A stretch of DNA of 64,000 nt from Chloroflexota bacterium (GCA_026707585.1 JAPOWQ010000006.1:110411-174410), one strand, 5' to 3'. Numbered from the stretch's first letter, positions 54,234-63,854 are shown. Numbers and translations: made by a program. Notes: generated by a model from the letters alone, not told the origin.

Positions 54234-55484
54234 CTAGCGACGCGACAGGTACGCGGCCGTCGTCTTCCTCACGGTCGAAACGATGGTCTCCACCGCTTCT
54301 TCGCTGATGTTCGGCGTCATCTGCAGCGACACCCCGCGCCCCATGATGTCCTCGCCGCGCGCGCACTCCACCTGCGAGTAGTCCATCGGCGTCTCGCGCT
54401 CGAAGTCGAACGGAAACCGGCTCTGGCCGTAGCCATGCGGCCTCGCCAGGAATGGGTTGCGGTACAGCGGCCCGTGGCGGCCCGACCCGACGTACGGCCC
54501 GCCCAGCGGCACCCCCGCCCGGCTGACCTCCTCCGCGAACTCCCAGGCCGAGCACCCCAGCGTGTCCGTGTCGAGTGTGAAGCCCAGCACCCAGTAGGTG
54601 TGGCGGTCGCCGGGCCGCACGCGCTGCGGCGTGATCTCGTCCATGTCCGACAGCCCGTCGATGATCGCCTCGGCCGTCTGGATCTTCCGCTCGATGTATC
54701 CGTCCACCTTCTCCAGCTGCGTGCGCAGCACCGCCGCCATCAGGTCGCCCATCTTGTAGTTCGGCGCCAGGAAATAGTTGGCATACGGCTGCCCGTGCAG
54801 CGGCCCGTTGTCTCGCGGCAGCGCCGCGTCGCGGAACAGGATGGCGCGTTCCCAAAGGGCCTGGTCGTTCGTCACCACCGCCCCGCCGGTGCCCGCCGAC
54901 AGGTGCTTGCCGCCAAAGCTGAACCCGCCGATGTCGCCCACCGTCCCCACGGTCCGCCCCTGCGACTCGGCGAAATGCGCCTGGCAGCAGTCCTCGATCA
55001 GCGCCAGGCCGTGCCGGTCGGCAATCGCCTGCAGCGCATTCATGTCGCACGGGTTGCCGAACAGGTGCACGGCCATGATCGCCCGGGTGCGCGGCGTGAT
55101 CTTGGCCTCCACGTCCGCCGGATCCAGCGTGTACGTGTCGTCCACGTCCGCGAACACCGGCACGCAGTTGTGCAGGATCGCGCCGATGATCGACCCGCCC
55201 GCCGTCCACGGCGACACGATGATCTCGCTGCCCGGCTCCGGGTTCAGCGCCCCGATACACACGTGCATCGCCGCCGTGCCCGAGCTGGCCGTCACCGCGT
55301 GCTTCGCTCCGTGCTTCGCGGCAAACGCCTCTTCGAAGTCCACCACCTTCGGCCCCAGCCCCACGTGGCCCGACCGCAACACCTCGGCCACCGCCGCAAT
55401 GTCGTCGTCGCCAAAGTCGTGGGTCGCCCCCAGGTCCAGCATCGCCGCCGCCTCGCCCGTCTGCGCAGCCATCCGCTCGTTCAT
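54234..55484 (-). CDS. DegT/DnrJ/EryC1-type PLP-dependent aminotransferase
   Basis: A 416-residue sugar-aminotransferase-family enzyme. The PLP lysine is in SFGGKHLSAGTGG, preceded by the pocket motif IEDCCQAHFAESQG and the N-terminal SSGTAAMHV loop. Family members transaminate keto groups of nucleotide sugars, keto sugars or keto-inositols, frequently together with a Gfo/Idh dehydrogenase that makes the ketone (as with WbpB-WbpE or NtdC-NtdA). ATG 55484 overlaps the upstream amidohydrolase stop by 4 bases. It probably defines the chemistry of this cluster. Confidence 0.92.
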   Translation of the reverse strand: MNERMAAQTGEAAAMLDLGATHDFGDDDIAAVAEVLRSGHVGLGPKVVDFEEAFAAKHGAKHAVTASSGTAAMHVCIGALNPEPGSEIIVSPWTAGGSIIGAILHNCVPVFADVDDTYTLDPADVEAKITPRTRAIMAVHLFGNPCDMNALQAIADRHGLALIEDCCQAHFAESQGRTVGTVGDIGGFSFGGKHLSAGTGGAVVTNDQALWERAILFRDAALPRDNGPLHGQPYANYFLAPNYKMGDLMAAVLRTQLEKVDGYIERKIQTAEAIIDGLSDMDEITPQRVRPGDRHTYWVLGFTLDTDTLGCSAWEFAEEVSRAGVPLGGPYVGSGRHGPLYRNPFLARPHGYGQSRFPFDFERETPMDYSQVECARGEDIMGRGVSLQMTPNISEEAVETIVSTVRKTTAAYLSRR

Positions 55485-56257
55485 GCCACTCCCCCTTTAG
55501 CCGGACCGTCCAACCGCAGCAGGCGAATGGCATTCAGCCCCAGGATCTTCTCCTTCGCCCGCCGCGAAATGTCGGCCGTCACAACCTTCGCAATCTGCTG
55601 CCGCGCATCCATCAGCGCCATGTCCGAGCCGTACAGCACCTTGTCCTCGCCCGCCCGCTCCACGTTGAATTCGGTGGCGCCGAGCGCCGTGCGCGAACTG
55701 CAGGTCTCCATGTAGACATTCGGCAGCACCCGCGCGGTCTCCGCGGCGTCCGCGTCCAGCGTCCCCGCCGTATGCGCCATCACCCAGCGCATGTTGGGGA
55801 AGCGATCGCTCAGCGCCGTGAACCGGCCCTGGATGGTCGTCCCCGGCGGATCGAACGGGTAGGTCGCATGACACATCACCGCCATCTCCTGCTCGTCCAC
55901 CCACTCGTAGATCGGGAAATAGGCCGGATCGTCGTTCGGCCGACCGAAGTAGTCGGGGTAGATCTTCACGTACGCCATGCCCAACTGGTGCACCGCCCGC
56001 TCCAGCTCCTTCACCGCCTCCTCGGGATAGTGAGGCGTCGCAAACGCAACCCCAATGAACCTGTCCGGCGCCCGTCTCACGTACTCCATCACCAGGTCGT
56101 TGCCGCGCCGGGCGTCCCCGAACCAGATGCAGTTGATACAGGTCCGGTCCACCCCCGCCGCGTCCATCACCTTCAGGTACAGGTCGCAGTCGGCATCCAC
56201 GCCGTACCTGCCCCAGCTGCCCGCATGACTGTGAAAGTCGATGACCGGTGTGTCCAT
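55481..56257 (-). CDS. Amidohydrolase-2 family metal-dependent hydrolase (copy A)
   Basis: A 258-residue TIM-barrel protein. The metal-binding DxHxH is present (Asp7, His9, His11 in IDFHSHAG), as are MCHATYPFD, AHTAGTL and the C-terminal Asp in LYGSDMALMD. Amidohydrolase-2 enzymes hydrolyse lactones or amides or decarboxylate aromatic acids. It starts 4 bases after the stop of copy B and overlaps the DegT gene by 4, so all three are very probably translated from one message. Confidence 0.92.
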   Translation of the reverse strand: MDTPVIDFHSHAGSWGRYGVDADCDLYLKVMDAAGVDRTCINCIWFGDARRGNDLVMEYVRRAPDRFIGVAFATPHYPEEAVKELERAVHQLGMAYVKIYPDYFGRPNDDPAYFPIYEWVDEQEMAVMCHATYPFDPPGTTIQGRFTALSDRFPNMRWVMAHTAGTLDADAAETARVLPNVYMETCSSRTALGATEFNVERAGEDKVLYGSDMALMDARQQIAKVVTADISRRAKEKILGLNAIRLLRLDGPAKGGVA

Positions 56258-56261
56258 CGCG

Positions 56262-57044
56262 CTACATCCTCAACAGCCGCGCCAGGTTGCCCCCGCACAC
56301 GGCCCGCAGGTCGGTCTCGTTCAGCCCCAGCCGGTGCAGGTGATACAGCTGCGGCGCGATGGCCTGCTCCGGGAAGCGCGACCCGTACAGCACCCGTCCC
56401 GGCCCCACAATCCCCAGCAACTGCGCGATCCCATCCGCGATCACGTACCGCGACACCTCGATCGACAGGTTCGACAGGCTCCGCAACAGCGGCGGCGCCC
56501 ACGAGGCCTGCACATAGTGCACCTCGCACAGCACCACGGTCAGATCCGGGAACTGGCGCACCGTCTCGTGAACCGCGTGCGGGTCCAGGTCGGCGCCGTC
56601 GTGCCAGTTCGTCTCGTAGCTAGCCGGCAGCCACAGCGGGATGCCGCGCGCCGACAGCCATTCCAGCCACTCCCCCACCACCCATGACCTGAACGGGTAG
56701 TGGTGCAGCGTCGGCACCATCCGAACCGCCCGCACGTCGGCCGCCTCGATCTGGGCCGCGGTCTCGTCCAGGTCGTCGAACGTCGGGTTGCAGACGAACT
56801 GCGGCATTAGCCGCGACTCGTCGCCAATCGCCTCCAACAGCCCCGCGTTGCCCTCTGCCGAGTCGAATGCCGCCGCGTGCGGCGCGTACACCAGCGCCCG
56901 CTCAACCCCGGCCCGATCCATTTCCGCCAGCAACCCGGCCGCGTCGTCCACCGCCACCCGCCGATCATGCCGCCGCCCCAGCGCCGCATTCGCATCAAGC
57001 GCCGGCACCTCCGGCCGGAAATCCAGGTCGACGGACGGAGTCAC
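56262..57044 (-). CDS. Amidohydrolase-2 paralogue lacking metal ligands (copy B)
   Basis: A 260-residue TIM-barrel protein clearly related to copy A in its second half (GPGRVLYGSRFPEQ against VLYGSDMA). However, the N-terminal DxHxH is ALDANAALG (Asn19 and Ala21 replace the histidines), and the catalytic Asp after YGS is Arg. A classical binuclear or mononuclear metal centre therefore cannot form. It may be a non-catalytic partner of copy A or use a different mechanism. GTG 57044, 12 bases after the Gfo/Idh gene. Confidence 0.87.
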   Translation of the reverse strand: MTPSVDLDFRPEVPALDANAALGRRHDRRVAVDDAAGLLAEMDRAGVERALVYAPHAAAFDSAEGNAGLLEAIGDESRLMPQFVCNPTFDDLDETAAQIEAADVRAVRMVPTLHHYPFRSWVVGEWLEWLSARGIPLWLPASYETNWHDGADLDPHAVHETVRQFPDLTVVLCEVHYVQASWAPPLLRSLSNLSIEVSRYVIADGIAQLLGIVGPGRVLYGSRFPEQAIAPQLYHLHRLGLNETDLRAVCGGNLARLLRM

Positions 57045-57056
57045 TGCAAGTCGCTC

Positions 57057-58193
57057 CTATCCGGTGTCCCGCGCCGCGTCGGCCGCCCATACGTCCAATG
57101 GGTTCTCCCGGACCGTCATCGGCAGGTCCACCCGCGCCCGCCGCCGATGCGACTCCCACGCCGCGTGCATCATCTCCATCGCCGTCCGGCCTTCACGCCC
57201 GCTCGACTCGGGATCCCGATCCTCCTGGATAGCCTCCCACAGCTCCCGGAACATGATCCCTTGCAACCTGTCGCGCGACTCCGCCTTGGTAAGTGGCACG
57301 CCGTGCGGCGCGTCTTCCGATGACATCGGCACGTGCTCCCACTGGTGGTTGTACACGGGCGACATGTGCGAGCCGTAGTGCCGGTACAGGTTCGTATCCA
57401 CGCTTTGCCGCAGCGCATAGCGTCCCCGCGTGCCGAAGATATCCAGCCCGTACGAGCGGTCGTCGTTGTCCGCCTCCATCCAGAAATTGATGCTGATGTT
57501 GATCCCGCCCGCCGCCCCGTAGGTAGCAAACATTCGCTCGCCCATCACCGTGCCGCTGTCAACGTGCCGGCCGTGAATCTCCGTACTCGGCCTGATGTCC
57601 GCCGCCGTGCCCTCGCGGCCATCCACCGTCACGTGCCCGTGCGCCCACTGCACGTCCGGCGCGAACACCCGCGCCCAGTCGGCGATGTGCGTGCCCATCT
57701 CCGTCATCTCGGTGGCCGACGGACGCGCCCCCTTGTTGTAGGCCTGGATCGCGAATACCTCACCGATATCGCCCGAGGCGATCAAATGCCGCACCAGCCC
57801 GTTGTAGCCGCTGGCCCGCTTGATGTGGTTGATTGCCAGCTTCACCCCGTTCCGGTCGCAGGCCTCGATCATCGCGTCGCAGTCGGCCAGCGACAGCGCC
57901 ATTGGCTTCTCGCAAAACACGTTTAAGCCGGCCTCCGCCGCGGCAATCGTGGCCGGCGCGTGGTACGACCCGTGCGTCGTCACGAACACCACGTCCGGAC
58001 GCGTCCTGTCGTACAACTCGTCCCAGGACTCGTAGACCGCGTCCGTCCCCCACGCCTGTCGGTAGCGTTCTCGGGCCTCTGGGCTGATATCGCAGCCGCC
58101 CACCACCCGCGCGCCCAGCTCCTGCACCGCCGCCCGCGTGTGGTTGTGTCCCATGCCCCCGCACCCCACCACCGCGATCCTTGGCTCGGCCAT
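57057..58193 (-). CDS. Gfo/Idh/MocA family oxidoreductase (cluster copy 1)
   Basis: A 378-residue NAD(P)-dependent dehydrogenase and the first gene of the cluster. Rossmann G-x-G-x-x-G as VVGCGGMGHNH, the EKP signature in FCEKPMALS, and the active-site segment EMGTHIADWARVF with the conserved His/Asp. ATG 58193 is chosen since GGAGG lies five bases upstream; a GTG at 58205 is possible. With the aminotransferase downstream, it could create the keto substrate for transamination. Confidence 0.92.
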   Translation of the reverse strand: MAEPRIAVVGCGGMGHNHTRAAVQELGARVVGGCDISPEARERYRQAWGTDAVYESWDELYDRTRPDVVFVTTHGSYHAPATIAAAEAGLNVFCEKPMALSLADCDAMIEACDRNGVKLAINHIKRASGYNGLVRHLIASGDIGEVFAIQAYNKGARPSATEMTEMGTHIADWARVFAPDVQWAHGHVTVDGREGTAADIRPSTEIHGRHVDSGTVMGERMFATYGAAGGINISINFWMEADNDDRSYGLDIFGTRGRYALRQSVDTNLYRHYGSHMSPVYNHQWEHVPMSSEDAPHGVPLTKAESRDRLQGIMFRELWEAIQEDRDPESSGREGRTAMEMMHAAWESHRRRARVDLPMTVRENPLDVWAADAARDTG

Positions 58194-58449
58194 CGTTGCC
58201 TCCACCCCGCGTGAGCGCGCCGCACCAGGAGTCTACGCCTGCTGGCCCCTGCCATACGACCCTTGACCGCAGGTCTTCAATAGCCGGAGCTTTGTCTGCA
58301 CGCGCCCTATCCGGAAATTCGATTCAATCGAGACGAAGTCTGGGCGCCCTGCCTGCTGTTGTTGCGGTCGGGTGTAGGTGATAGGCTCCGCGCCATAAGA
58401 CGGGAATCGGACGGGCTGACGCTGGGCTTATAAGAAGGGCGGATCAACA

Positions 58450-59181
58450 GTGGTAACCAGGTACTCGGGGATGTCCTTGATCGTCGGTGTGATTCTCACC
58501 ATCGTCTCCTCGTTGCTCCACCCGGGAATCGCCCTCATCAATCCCGTCGACCAAACCGATTTTTTGGCCGCCGTTGGCGCAATGGGCGATGCGCCCACCC
58601 TCTCGCATCTGATGACCATCCTGAATATTCTCGGGATGATTCTCACGAGCTTCGGTGTCTTGGCTCTCTTCCCGCTTGCCACCAGTCAAGGAGGCCTTAG
58701 CGGTACCTTCCTTAGGTTCGGAGTCTTTGTCTCGATCGTTGAATGGTCCAGCATTGTCGTCGGCCTGGGAATGCGGCATTACGTCATCTACCTCGCCCAG
58801 CGCGCCGCCCAGGCTCCGGCCGGCTCGGAACTCCATGCGACCCTGCAGCAAACCGCCATCATGGTTCACACAAGTATGTCCGCGGTTCTCGTGGTGTTCC
58901 TTACGCTCTTCCCGTTTGCCTCGTTCTTCCTCGGCGCCGGTCTGATCAGCCGGTTTCAGGACCTCAATGCAAGTAAGATCGCCTCCTACGGACTTGCCCT
59001 GTTTGGACTTGGCGGCCTCTTGATTTTCATGATAATCATGTTCGCAGGCGTGGAAGATCCTAATGGCCTCCTCCTGGTCAACAACATCTTCCTGTTCCTC
59101 GGTTCCATCTGCCTCCTGACACTGGGCATAGGCATGTACAAGGGCCAGCCCGGCCTCGCCGAGGAAGGGTCTTCAGGCTAG
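58450..59181 (+). CDS. Hypothetical six-helix membrane protein
   Basis: A 243-residue integral membrane protein with about six hydrophobic segments (for example LIVGVILTIVSSLLHPGIAL, LNILGMILTSFGVLALFPLA, LVVFLTLFPFASFFLGAGL, LGGLLIFMIIMFAGV). Loops are short, with few charged residues inside helices. I recognise no family with certainty; the layout is like that of small DUF4386-type proteins. GTG 58450. The 244-bp upstream region should hold its promoter and that of the divergent cluster. Confidence 0.75.
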   Translation: MVTRYSGMSLIVGVILTIVSSLLHPGIALINPVDQTDFLAAVGAMGDAPTLSHLMTILNILGMILTSFGVLALFPLATSQGGLSGTFLRFGVFVSIVEWSSIVVGLGMRHYVIYLAQRAAQAPAGSELHATLQQTAIMVHTSMSAVLVVFLTLFPFASFFLGAGLISRFQDLNASKIASYGLALFGLGGLLIFMIIMFAGVEDPNGLLLVNNIFLFLGSICLLTLGIGMYKGQPGLAEEGSSG

Positions 59182-59269
59182 GGCATTGCCGACGTCGTAG
59201 TTGGGCCCCGGGGCTTCCCGTCCCGGTTCCCCACTAGACTAGGTGCCGGCGCGTCCATGAGTTCGAGCT

Positions 59270-60292
59270 GTGAATAAAGTCGCCGTTGTCGGCTCCGGCA
59301 GCTGGGGCACCACCCTGGGGGTGCTCGTGGCTGAAGCCCACGGGACCTGCGCCCTCTGGGCCCACAATCCAGCCGAAGCCCACGACATGGCCGCGCGCCG
59401 CGAAAACGTGCGCTTCCTCCCCGGCGTCACCCTGCCCGACACCGTCCACATCGACCACGATCCCGCCGCGGTGCTACGTGGGGCCGACCTGGTGCTCGTC
59501 ACCGTGCCCATGCGCCGGCTGCGCGAGAACTGGGATGCCATCGGCCACCTCATCGAGCCCGATGCCGCCATCGTCAGCGGCATCAAGGGCCTGGACCCCG
59601 CCACGGGGCAGCGCGTCAGCCAACTGGTGGCCGGCTGGGCCGGCGACGAAATCCTGAACCGCCTGGCGGTGCTGTCCGGACCCAATCTGGCTCGCGAAAT
59701 TGCCGCCGGCGAACCGGCCACCGCCGTCATCGCCGCCCGCACGCCCCACATTGCTCGCAACGTCCAGCAGCGCCTCAGCGCTCCAACCTTCCGCACCTAC
59801 GTCAGCGACGACGTGATCGGCATCGAACTCGCCGGCGCCATCAAGAACGTCATCGCCATCGGCGCCGGCATGGCCGACGGCCTGCGCTACGGCGACAACG
59901 CCAAAGCCGCCCTGATGACTCGCGGTCTGGCCGAAATGACCCGCCTGGGGCTCATCGCCGGCGCCGACGCGTTGACCTTTGCCGGACTGGCCGGCATGGG
60001 TGACCTGATCGCCACCTGTGCCAGCGCCCACTCCCGTAACCACTACGTCGGCCAGCAATTGGCCGCCGGCCGCACCCTGGCCGACATCCAGGCCCGCATG
60101 ATCATGGTTGCCGAAGGCGTCGACACCTCCCGCGGCGCCCTGGCCCTGGCCCGCCGCCTTGGCGTTGAGATGCCCATCGTCGAACTCATCAACCAAGCCC
60201 TGTTCAACGGCCTTCCCGTCGCCGAAGCCGGGCAGGTTCTCATGGCTCGCGAACTCAGCCACGAGCTCCGGGGCCTCCGCCGCGGCAGTTGA
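59270..60292 (+). CDS. gpsA: NAD(P)-dependent glycerol-3-phosphate dehydrogenase
   Basis: GpsA reduces dihydroxyacetone phosphate to glycerol 3-phosphate, the substrate of PlsY, for phospholipid synthesis. 340 residues with the nucleotide motif GSGSWGTTLG, the GPNLAREIA segment, and the catalytic Lys in GAIKNVIAIGAGMADGL. GTG 59270. A TAGACT hexamer (59235-59240) 30 bases upstream matches the proposed -10 of the atp operon. Confidence 0.95.
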   Translation: MNKVAVVGSGSWGTTLGVLVAEAHGTCALWAHNPAEAHDMAARRENVRFLPGVTLPDTVHIDHDPAAVLRGADLVLVTVPMRRLRENWDAIGHLIEPDAAIVSGIKGLDPATGQRVSQLVAGWAGDEILNRLAVLSGPNLAREIAAGEPATAVIAARTPHIARNVQQRLSAPTFRTYVSDDVIGIELAGAIKNVIAIGAGMADGLRYGDNAKAALMTRGLAEMTRLGLIAGADALTFAGLAGMGDLIATCASAHSRNHYVGQQLAAGRTLADIQARMIMVAEGVDTSRGALALARRLGVEMPIVELINQALFNGLPVAEAGQVLMARELSHELRGLRRGS

Positions 60293-60710
60293 CGGCCCAG
60301 ACACCGCTCCTCCGTTGCTGCTGAGCCGGATCGAGCCATGAACGCCCCCGGCACCCGAGCCGCCTGCGCCGTTCGTTATCCCACCCACGCCTCTGGATAA
60401 ACGCCCAAGCTGCCAGGCCATTGAGGCCAGTCGCCCCGGGGGTACGCACAAGTCGGAACAGGTTCGCCGTGCGGCGCCGCCGCGGGAGACCTGCGCGAAG
60501 TTCGGCCGGGCCCGCGATGCTTCCCAGGAATCCCCGGTGGGATTCAGCTTCCGCACGCCCTGGGTTCCCACGCCGGGTTGGGGCCCGGCAGCGAGTTCAA
60601 GGATGGGCCGGGCGCCGCCGTTCGCCCGAGTGCCGGTCAGAATGCCGAAGGCCCACGGCGCGTGAGTGGCGTCGCTCCGTGCGAGCCGGACGAACCCTCG
60701 GCCTGCGCGC
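60293..60710. other. Long intergenic region without recognisable gene
   Basis: About 418 bases between convergent gpsA and the amidase gene. Open frames exist on both strands but have Arg/Gly/Pro/Ala-rich, motif-free translations and no ribosome binding sites. No tRNA, known repeat or perfect long hairpin was found. It may be a decayed gene or hold an unrecognised element. Confidence 0.5.
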
Positions 60711-62117
60711 CTACAGCGTCGGCTGCGCGCCGTCCCAGCCGGTTCGGCGTTCCGCCGCCGCGGCAAAGCCAAGCGTCACCCCATCGTCGAGACGCGGACC
60801 AACCACCTGCAGCCCGATGGGCAGACCCTCCGCCGTCAGCCCCGCCGGGATGGTCACGGCCGGCTGGCCCGTCAGGTTGAACGGATACATGTGCTGGAAC
60901 CAGCGTTCGACCCACGAATCCGGCTTGTCGGTCACACCCGTCGCCGGATCCACCGGCAGCGGCGGCTGAAGCAGCGTCGGCGTCATCACCACGTCATAAT
61001 CCCGGTACAGGCGCTCAAACGCCGCCCACACGTCGCGTCGTGCCGCCTCGGCCGCCAGGAACTCGGCGGCACTCACCGACAGCCCGTGCGCGACCCGCGC
61101 CACCAGCGTGGCATCCGAAATCCCGCGCATCTCGTCTGGCGGCCTCCCCACGTTCAGCGCCAGCGAGACGTCGAAGATCACCGCCCACGCCTCCGTCCAG
61201 TCGTCCAGGAACGGATCCACGTCAGTCACGTCGAACCCGTCGTCCGCCAGCGCCCGCACGGTCGCCTGGCACGGCTCCACCACTTGGGGATCAGCCTCCG
61301 CTCGTCCAAGCCGTGGCGCCCAGGCAATCCGCCCTGACAGCGGCGGATCGTCGGCGATGGCCGAATAGCTCACGTCTTCCGGCGGCAGTGACGCCGGGTC
61401 AACGTGATCCTGCCCGGCAATCACGTCCAGCAGCAGCGAGGCGTCGGCCACTGACCGCGCCATTGGCCCCAGGTGCGACATCGGTGAGAATCCGGACCGC
61501 AGCGGTGCGTGCGGCACGCGGCCCAGCGTCGGCTTATGCCCAACCACCCCGCAGCATGAGGCCGGAATACGAATCGACCCGCCCCCGTCGGTACCCAGGG
61601 CCAGCGCAACCTGTCCTGCCGCCAGCGCGGCGGCCGAACCGCTGCTTGAACCTCCGGGCGTATGACCGGCCGACCACGGATTGCGTGTAGCCGGACCCAG
61701 CGGGCTGTGGCCGAACGCCAGGTGCCCAAACTCCGGCATGGCGGTCATGCCCATGATCACCGCGCCCGCCGCCCGCAGCCGCGCCACCGCCGGCCCGTCG
61801 GTGTCCTCGCGATTCCCCCTCATCAACAGCGATCCGACCTCGCGCGGCAGCCCGGCCACGGCCACCTGCTCCTTCACCGCCAGCGGCACCCCGGCCAGCG
61901 GACCCAGCGCGGCTCCCCGCGCACGCGCCGCATCCAGCGCCGCCGCCGCCGCGCGGGCGCCGTCCGCGTCCACGTGGCGAAAGGCGCGCAGACGGTTGTC
62001 GGTGGCGGCAATCCGTTCCAGCGAGGTCTCAACAACCTCGCGCGCGCTCACCTGGCCTTCGCGGACCGCCGTCGCAATCGCCCTCGCCGAGGCGAAAGTT
62101 AGCGCGCCGAGGTCCAC
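60711..62117 (-). CDS. Amidase signature family amidohydrolase
   Basis: A 468-residue serine amidase. The Ser-cisSer-Lys triad is complete: Lys in LAVKEQV, the Gly/Ser-rich [15 protein letters not shown], and [13 protein letters not shown] with the nucleophile. It is not GatA, since the gatCAB context is lacking and the C-terminal half is divergent; a fatty-acid, nitrile-derived or peptide amide could be the substrate. ATG 62117. Upstream lies a membrane-anchored cytochrome c on the same strand. Confidence 0.93.
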   Translation of the reverse strand: MDLGALTFASARAIATAVREGQVSAREVVETSLERIAATDNRLRAFRHVDADGARAAAAALDAARARGAALGPLAGVPLAVKEQVAVAGLPREVGSLLMRGNREDTDGPAVARLRAAGAVIMGMTAMPEFGHLAFGHSPLGPATRNPWSAGHTPGGSSSGSAAALAAGQVALALGTDGGGSIRIPASCCGVVGHKPTLGRVPHAPLRSGFSPMSHLGPMARSVADASLLLDVIAGQDHVDPASLPPEDVSYSAIADDPPLSGRIAWAPRLGRAEADPQVVEPCQATVRALADDGFDVTDVDPFLDDWTEAWAVIFDVSLALNVGRPPDEMRGISDATLVARVAHGLSVSAAEFLAAEAARRDVWAAFERLYRDYDVVMTPTLLQPPLPVDPATGVTDKPDSWVERWFQHMYPFNLTGQPAVTIPAGLTAEGLPIGLQVVGPRLDDGVTLGFAAAAERRTGWDGAQPTL

Positions 62118-62139
62118 CTTCGACCTCCCCGTCCGCCGC

Positions 62140-62697
62140 CTAGCGGTCCGGCGCGATCAGCGGGATTGGCGTCAGCGTCGTGTCGGCCGGCACCGTCGGC
62201 ACGGTGCCCGGATTCAATACCATGTCGTCGGGATTCGATTCGTTGTAGAAGCCCGGCATGTGCGGGGCTGCCCGCACGTACCACACCAATTCCCAAATCT
62301 CATCTTCGGACGTCCGCGAGCCGTATTCGGGCATGTCGCCCCGGCCGAAAAAGATCTTGTAGAAAATCGAGCCGTCCGTCTGGTTCTGAACCTCCGGATG
62401 CGAGAAGTTGCGCGGCCGCGGCACCAGCAACTGCACCTGTGGACCGTTGCCGTCCGCCAGGTGCCCGTGGCACTTCGCGCAGGTGAACCGATACTGATGG
62501 TGGGCCCGCACCAGCACAGCCTCGGTAAGCGGCAGCGGATTGTCCCGCACTTCGAACTGTCCCGGCACCAGCCATTCTTCGACTTCCTGCCGAAGGCCCA
62601 GCGACGGCAGCCAGGTAAACAGCCAGAACATTCCGCCAAGCAGGATGACCAAAATGACAATCGTGGTGTCGGTGACTGCTGAACCGCTACGTTCCAC
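62140..62697 (-). CDS. Membrane-anchored mono-haem cytochrome c
   Basis: A 185-residue protein with an N-terminal membrane helix (about 9-32) and a periplasmic-type cytochrome c domain. Haem attachment Cys73, Cys76, His77 in CAKCH; Met122 in GRGDMPEYG is the likely sixth ligand. The class I fold includes RPRNFSHPE and the C-terminal helix WELVWYVR. It should pass electrons near the membrane surface. GTG 62697. No oxidase or other partner is adjacent, so the redox partner is unknown. Confidence 0.93.
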   Translation of the reverse strand: MERSGSAVTDTTIVILVILLGGMFWLFTWLPSLGLRQEVEEWLVPGQFEVRDNPLPLTEAVLVRAHHQYRFTCAKCHGHLADGNGPQVQLLVPRPRNFSHPEVQNQTDGSIFYKIFFGRGDMPEYGSRTSEDEIWELVWYVRAAPHMPGFYNESNPDDMVLNPGTVPTVPADTTLTPIPLIAPDR

Positions 62698-62753
62698 GCT
62701 AAGACCCCTGTGCGTTCCGCACCGGGCGGAAGCCGCGCGATGTTAGCACCGAC

Positions 62754-63755
62754 TCAGGCCGCCGCCACGGCCGTAGCGCTTGGATTCGGTCGGCCCAACG
62801 CCTGCCGCAGGAAGGCGTTGACCCGCACGGCGTATTCGCCCAGCCGCTGAGAGAACGCCCCCACGTGCCCCACGCTCGGCGGCTGCCAGAGCACGCGCGG
62901 CTCGCCGGCCGCCTCGTAGAGCGCTTGCCCCACCTCCGCCGGCACATACCGGTCGGATTTGCCGTGGATGATGAAGACCGGACGCGGGCTGATCCGTCCG
63001 ATGTCGTCCGCCGGGTTTACCCGGCCCGGGTCCACCCCACTGAAAATCCGCGCCATCAGCTGCACCGGGCCGGCGAACGGAAACGCCGGAACCCCCAGAA
63101 ACGCCTCGAACGACTCGTCCGTGGTCTCCAGCAGCCGCGCGTAGGACGACTCGGCCACTACCGCGGCGATTCGCGGGTCGCGCGCCGCCGCCATGATCGC
63201 CGCCGCGCCGCCCATCGAATCGCCAATCACCGCCACCCGACGCGGATCCACCCCGGGCAGCCCCACCACCACATCCACGGCGTCAATCAGATCGTTCACT
63301 TCGCGCGCCCCCAGGGTAACCACGCCCGGATCGCTCAGGCCGTGGCCCCTGAAGTCGAAGATAAACGTGTTGAATCCCAACCGCCGCAGCATGTTCCCCT
63401 TGCCCACCATGTCGCGGTGCGTGCTTGCAATTCCGTGCGTCACGATCACCGTCCCCGCCGAATCCAGCACCGGGCCGTACCAGGCTGCCAGGCTGGCCCC
63501 GTCGCGCGTGGGAACGTCAAGCCGGACCCAGCCGACGTCATAGTCCAGCCGCGTCGTCATGTCATTCGCTTGCGGCGGGTGGGTCAGAAACCAGGCCGTC
63601 AGGCCCGACAGCACCAGGAAAGTCAGCGCGCCCAGCGCCACCACGCCAATGCCAATCCGCAGCAGCAACCGCCCTGGGTTCACGCGTGGTCGCGGCACGT
63701 ACGCCAGCCGCCCCGGCAGCCGGCGCCGGTGCATACCCTGGTACACGGAACCCAT
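62754..63755 (-). CDS. Alpha/beta hydrolase with N-terminal membrane helix
   Basis: A 333-residue protein: basic N-terminus, one membrane segment (about 34-58, LLLRIGIGVVALGALTFLVL), and an alpha/beta-hydrolase domain with oxyanion segment VTHGIAS, nucleophile elbow GDSMGG, catalytic Asp in GKSDRYVP and His in VGHVGAF. Closest in layout to membrane-anchored BAAT/BEM46-like serine hydrolases acting as esterases or thioesterases. ATG 63755 is chosen; a TTG two codons earlier is possible. Confidence 0.88.
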   Translation of the reverse strand: MGSVYQGMHRRRLPGRLAYVPRPRVNPGRLLLRIGIGVVALGALTFLVLSGLTAWFLTHPPQANDMTTRLDYDVGWVRLDVPTRDGASLAAWYGPVLDSAGTVIVTHGIASTHRDMVGKGNMLRRLGFNTFIFDFRGHGLSDPGVVTLGAREVNDLIDAVDVVVGLPGVDPRRVAVIGDSMGGAAAIMAAARDPRIAAVVAESSYARLLETTDESFEAFLGVPAFPFAGPVQLMARIFSGVDPGRVNPADDIGRISPRPVFIIHGKSDRYVPAEVGQALYEAAGEPRVLWQPPSVGHVGAFSQRLGEYAVRVNAFLRQALGRPNPSATAVAAA

Positions 63756-63854
63756 CGACAAAATCGCTTCCCTGGCCTCAGCGTGCCGCGTGGCGGAAGG
63801 CCGCGCCTACACGATGTCACACTGCGTCAACCCGCGACGTGAGGAATCTCTCAT

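Noticed and set aside
53698..55533. A 611-codon frame on the same strand as the DegT gene, and a 607-codon frame opposite it
   Set aside because: Both are Gly/Ala/Arg- or Arg/His/Pro-rich translations without motifs and lie over the well-supported DegT, SRPBCC and amidohydrolase genes.
63838..63852. GTGAGGAATCTC as another copy of the ATTCC-type repeat at 44945
   Set aside because: Only about ten bases match and they include the ribosome binding region; the inverted half is missing.
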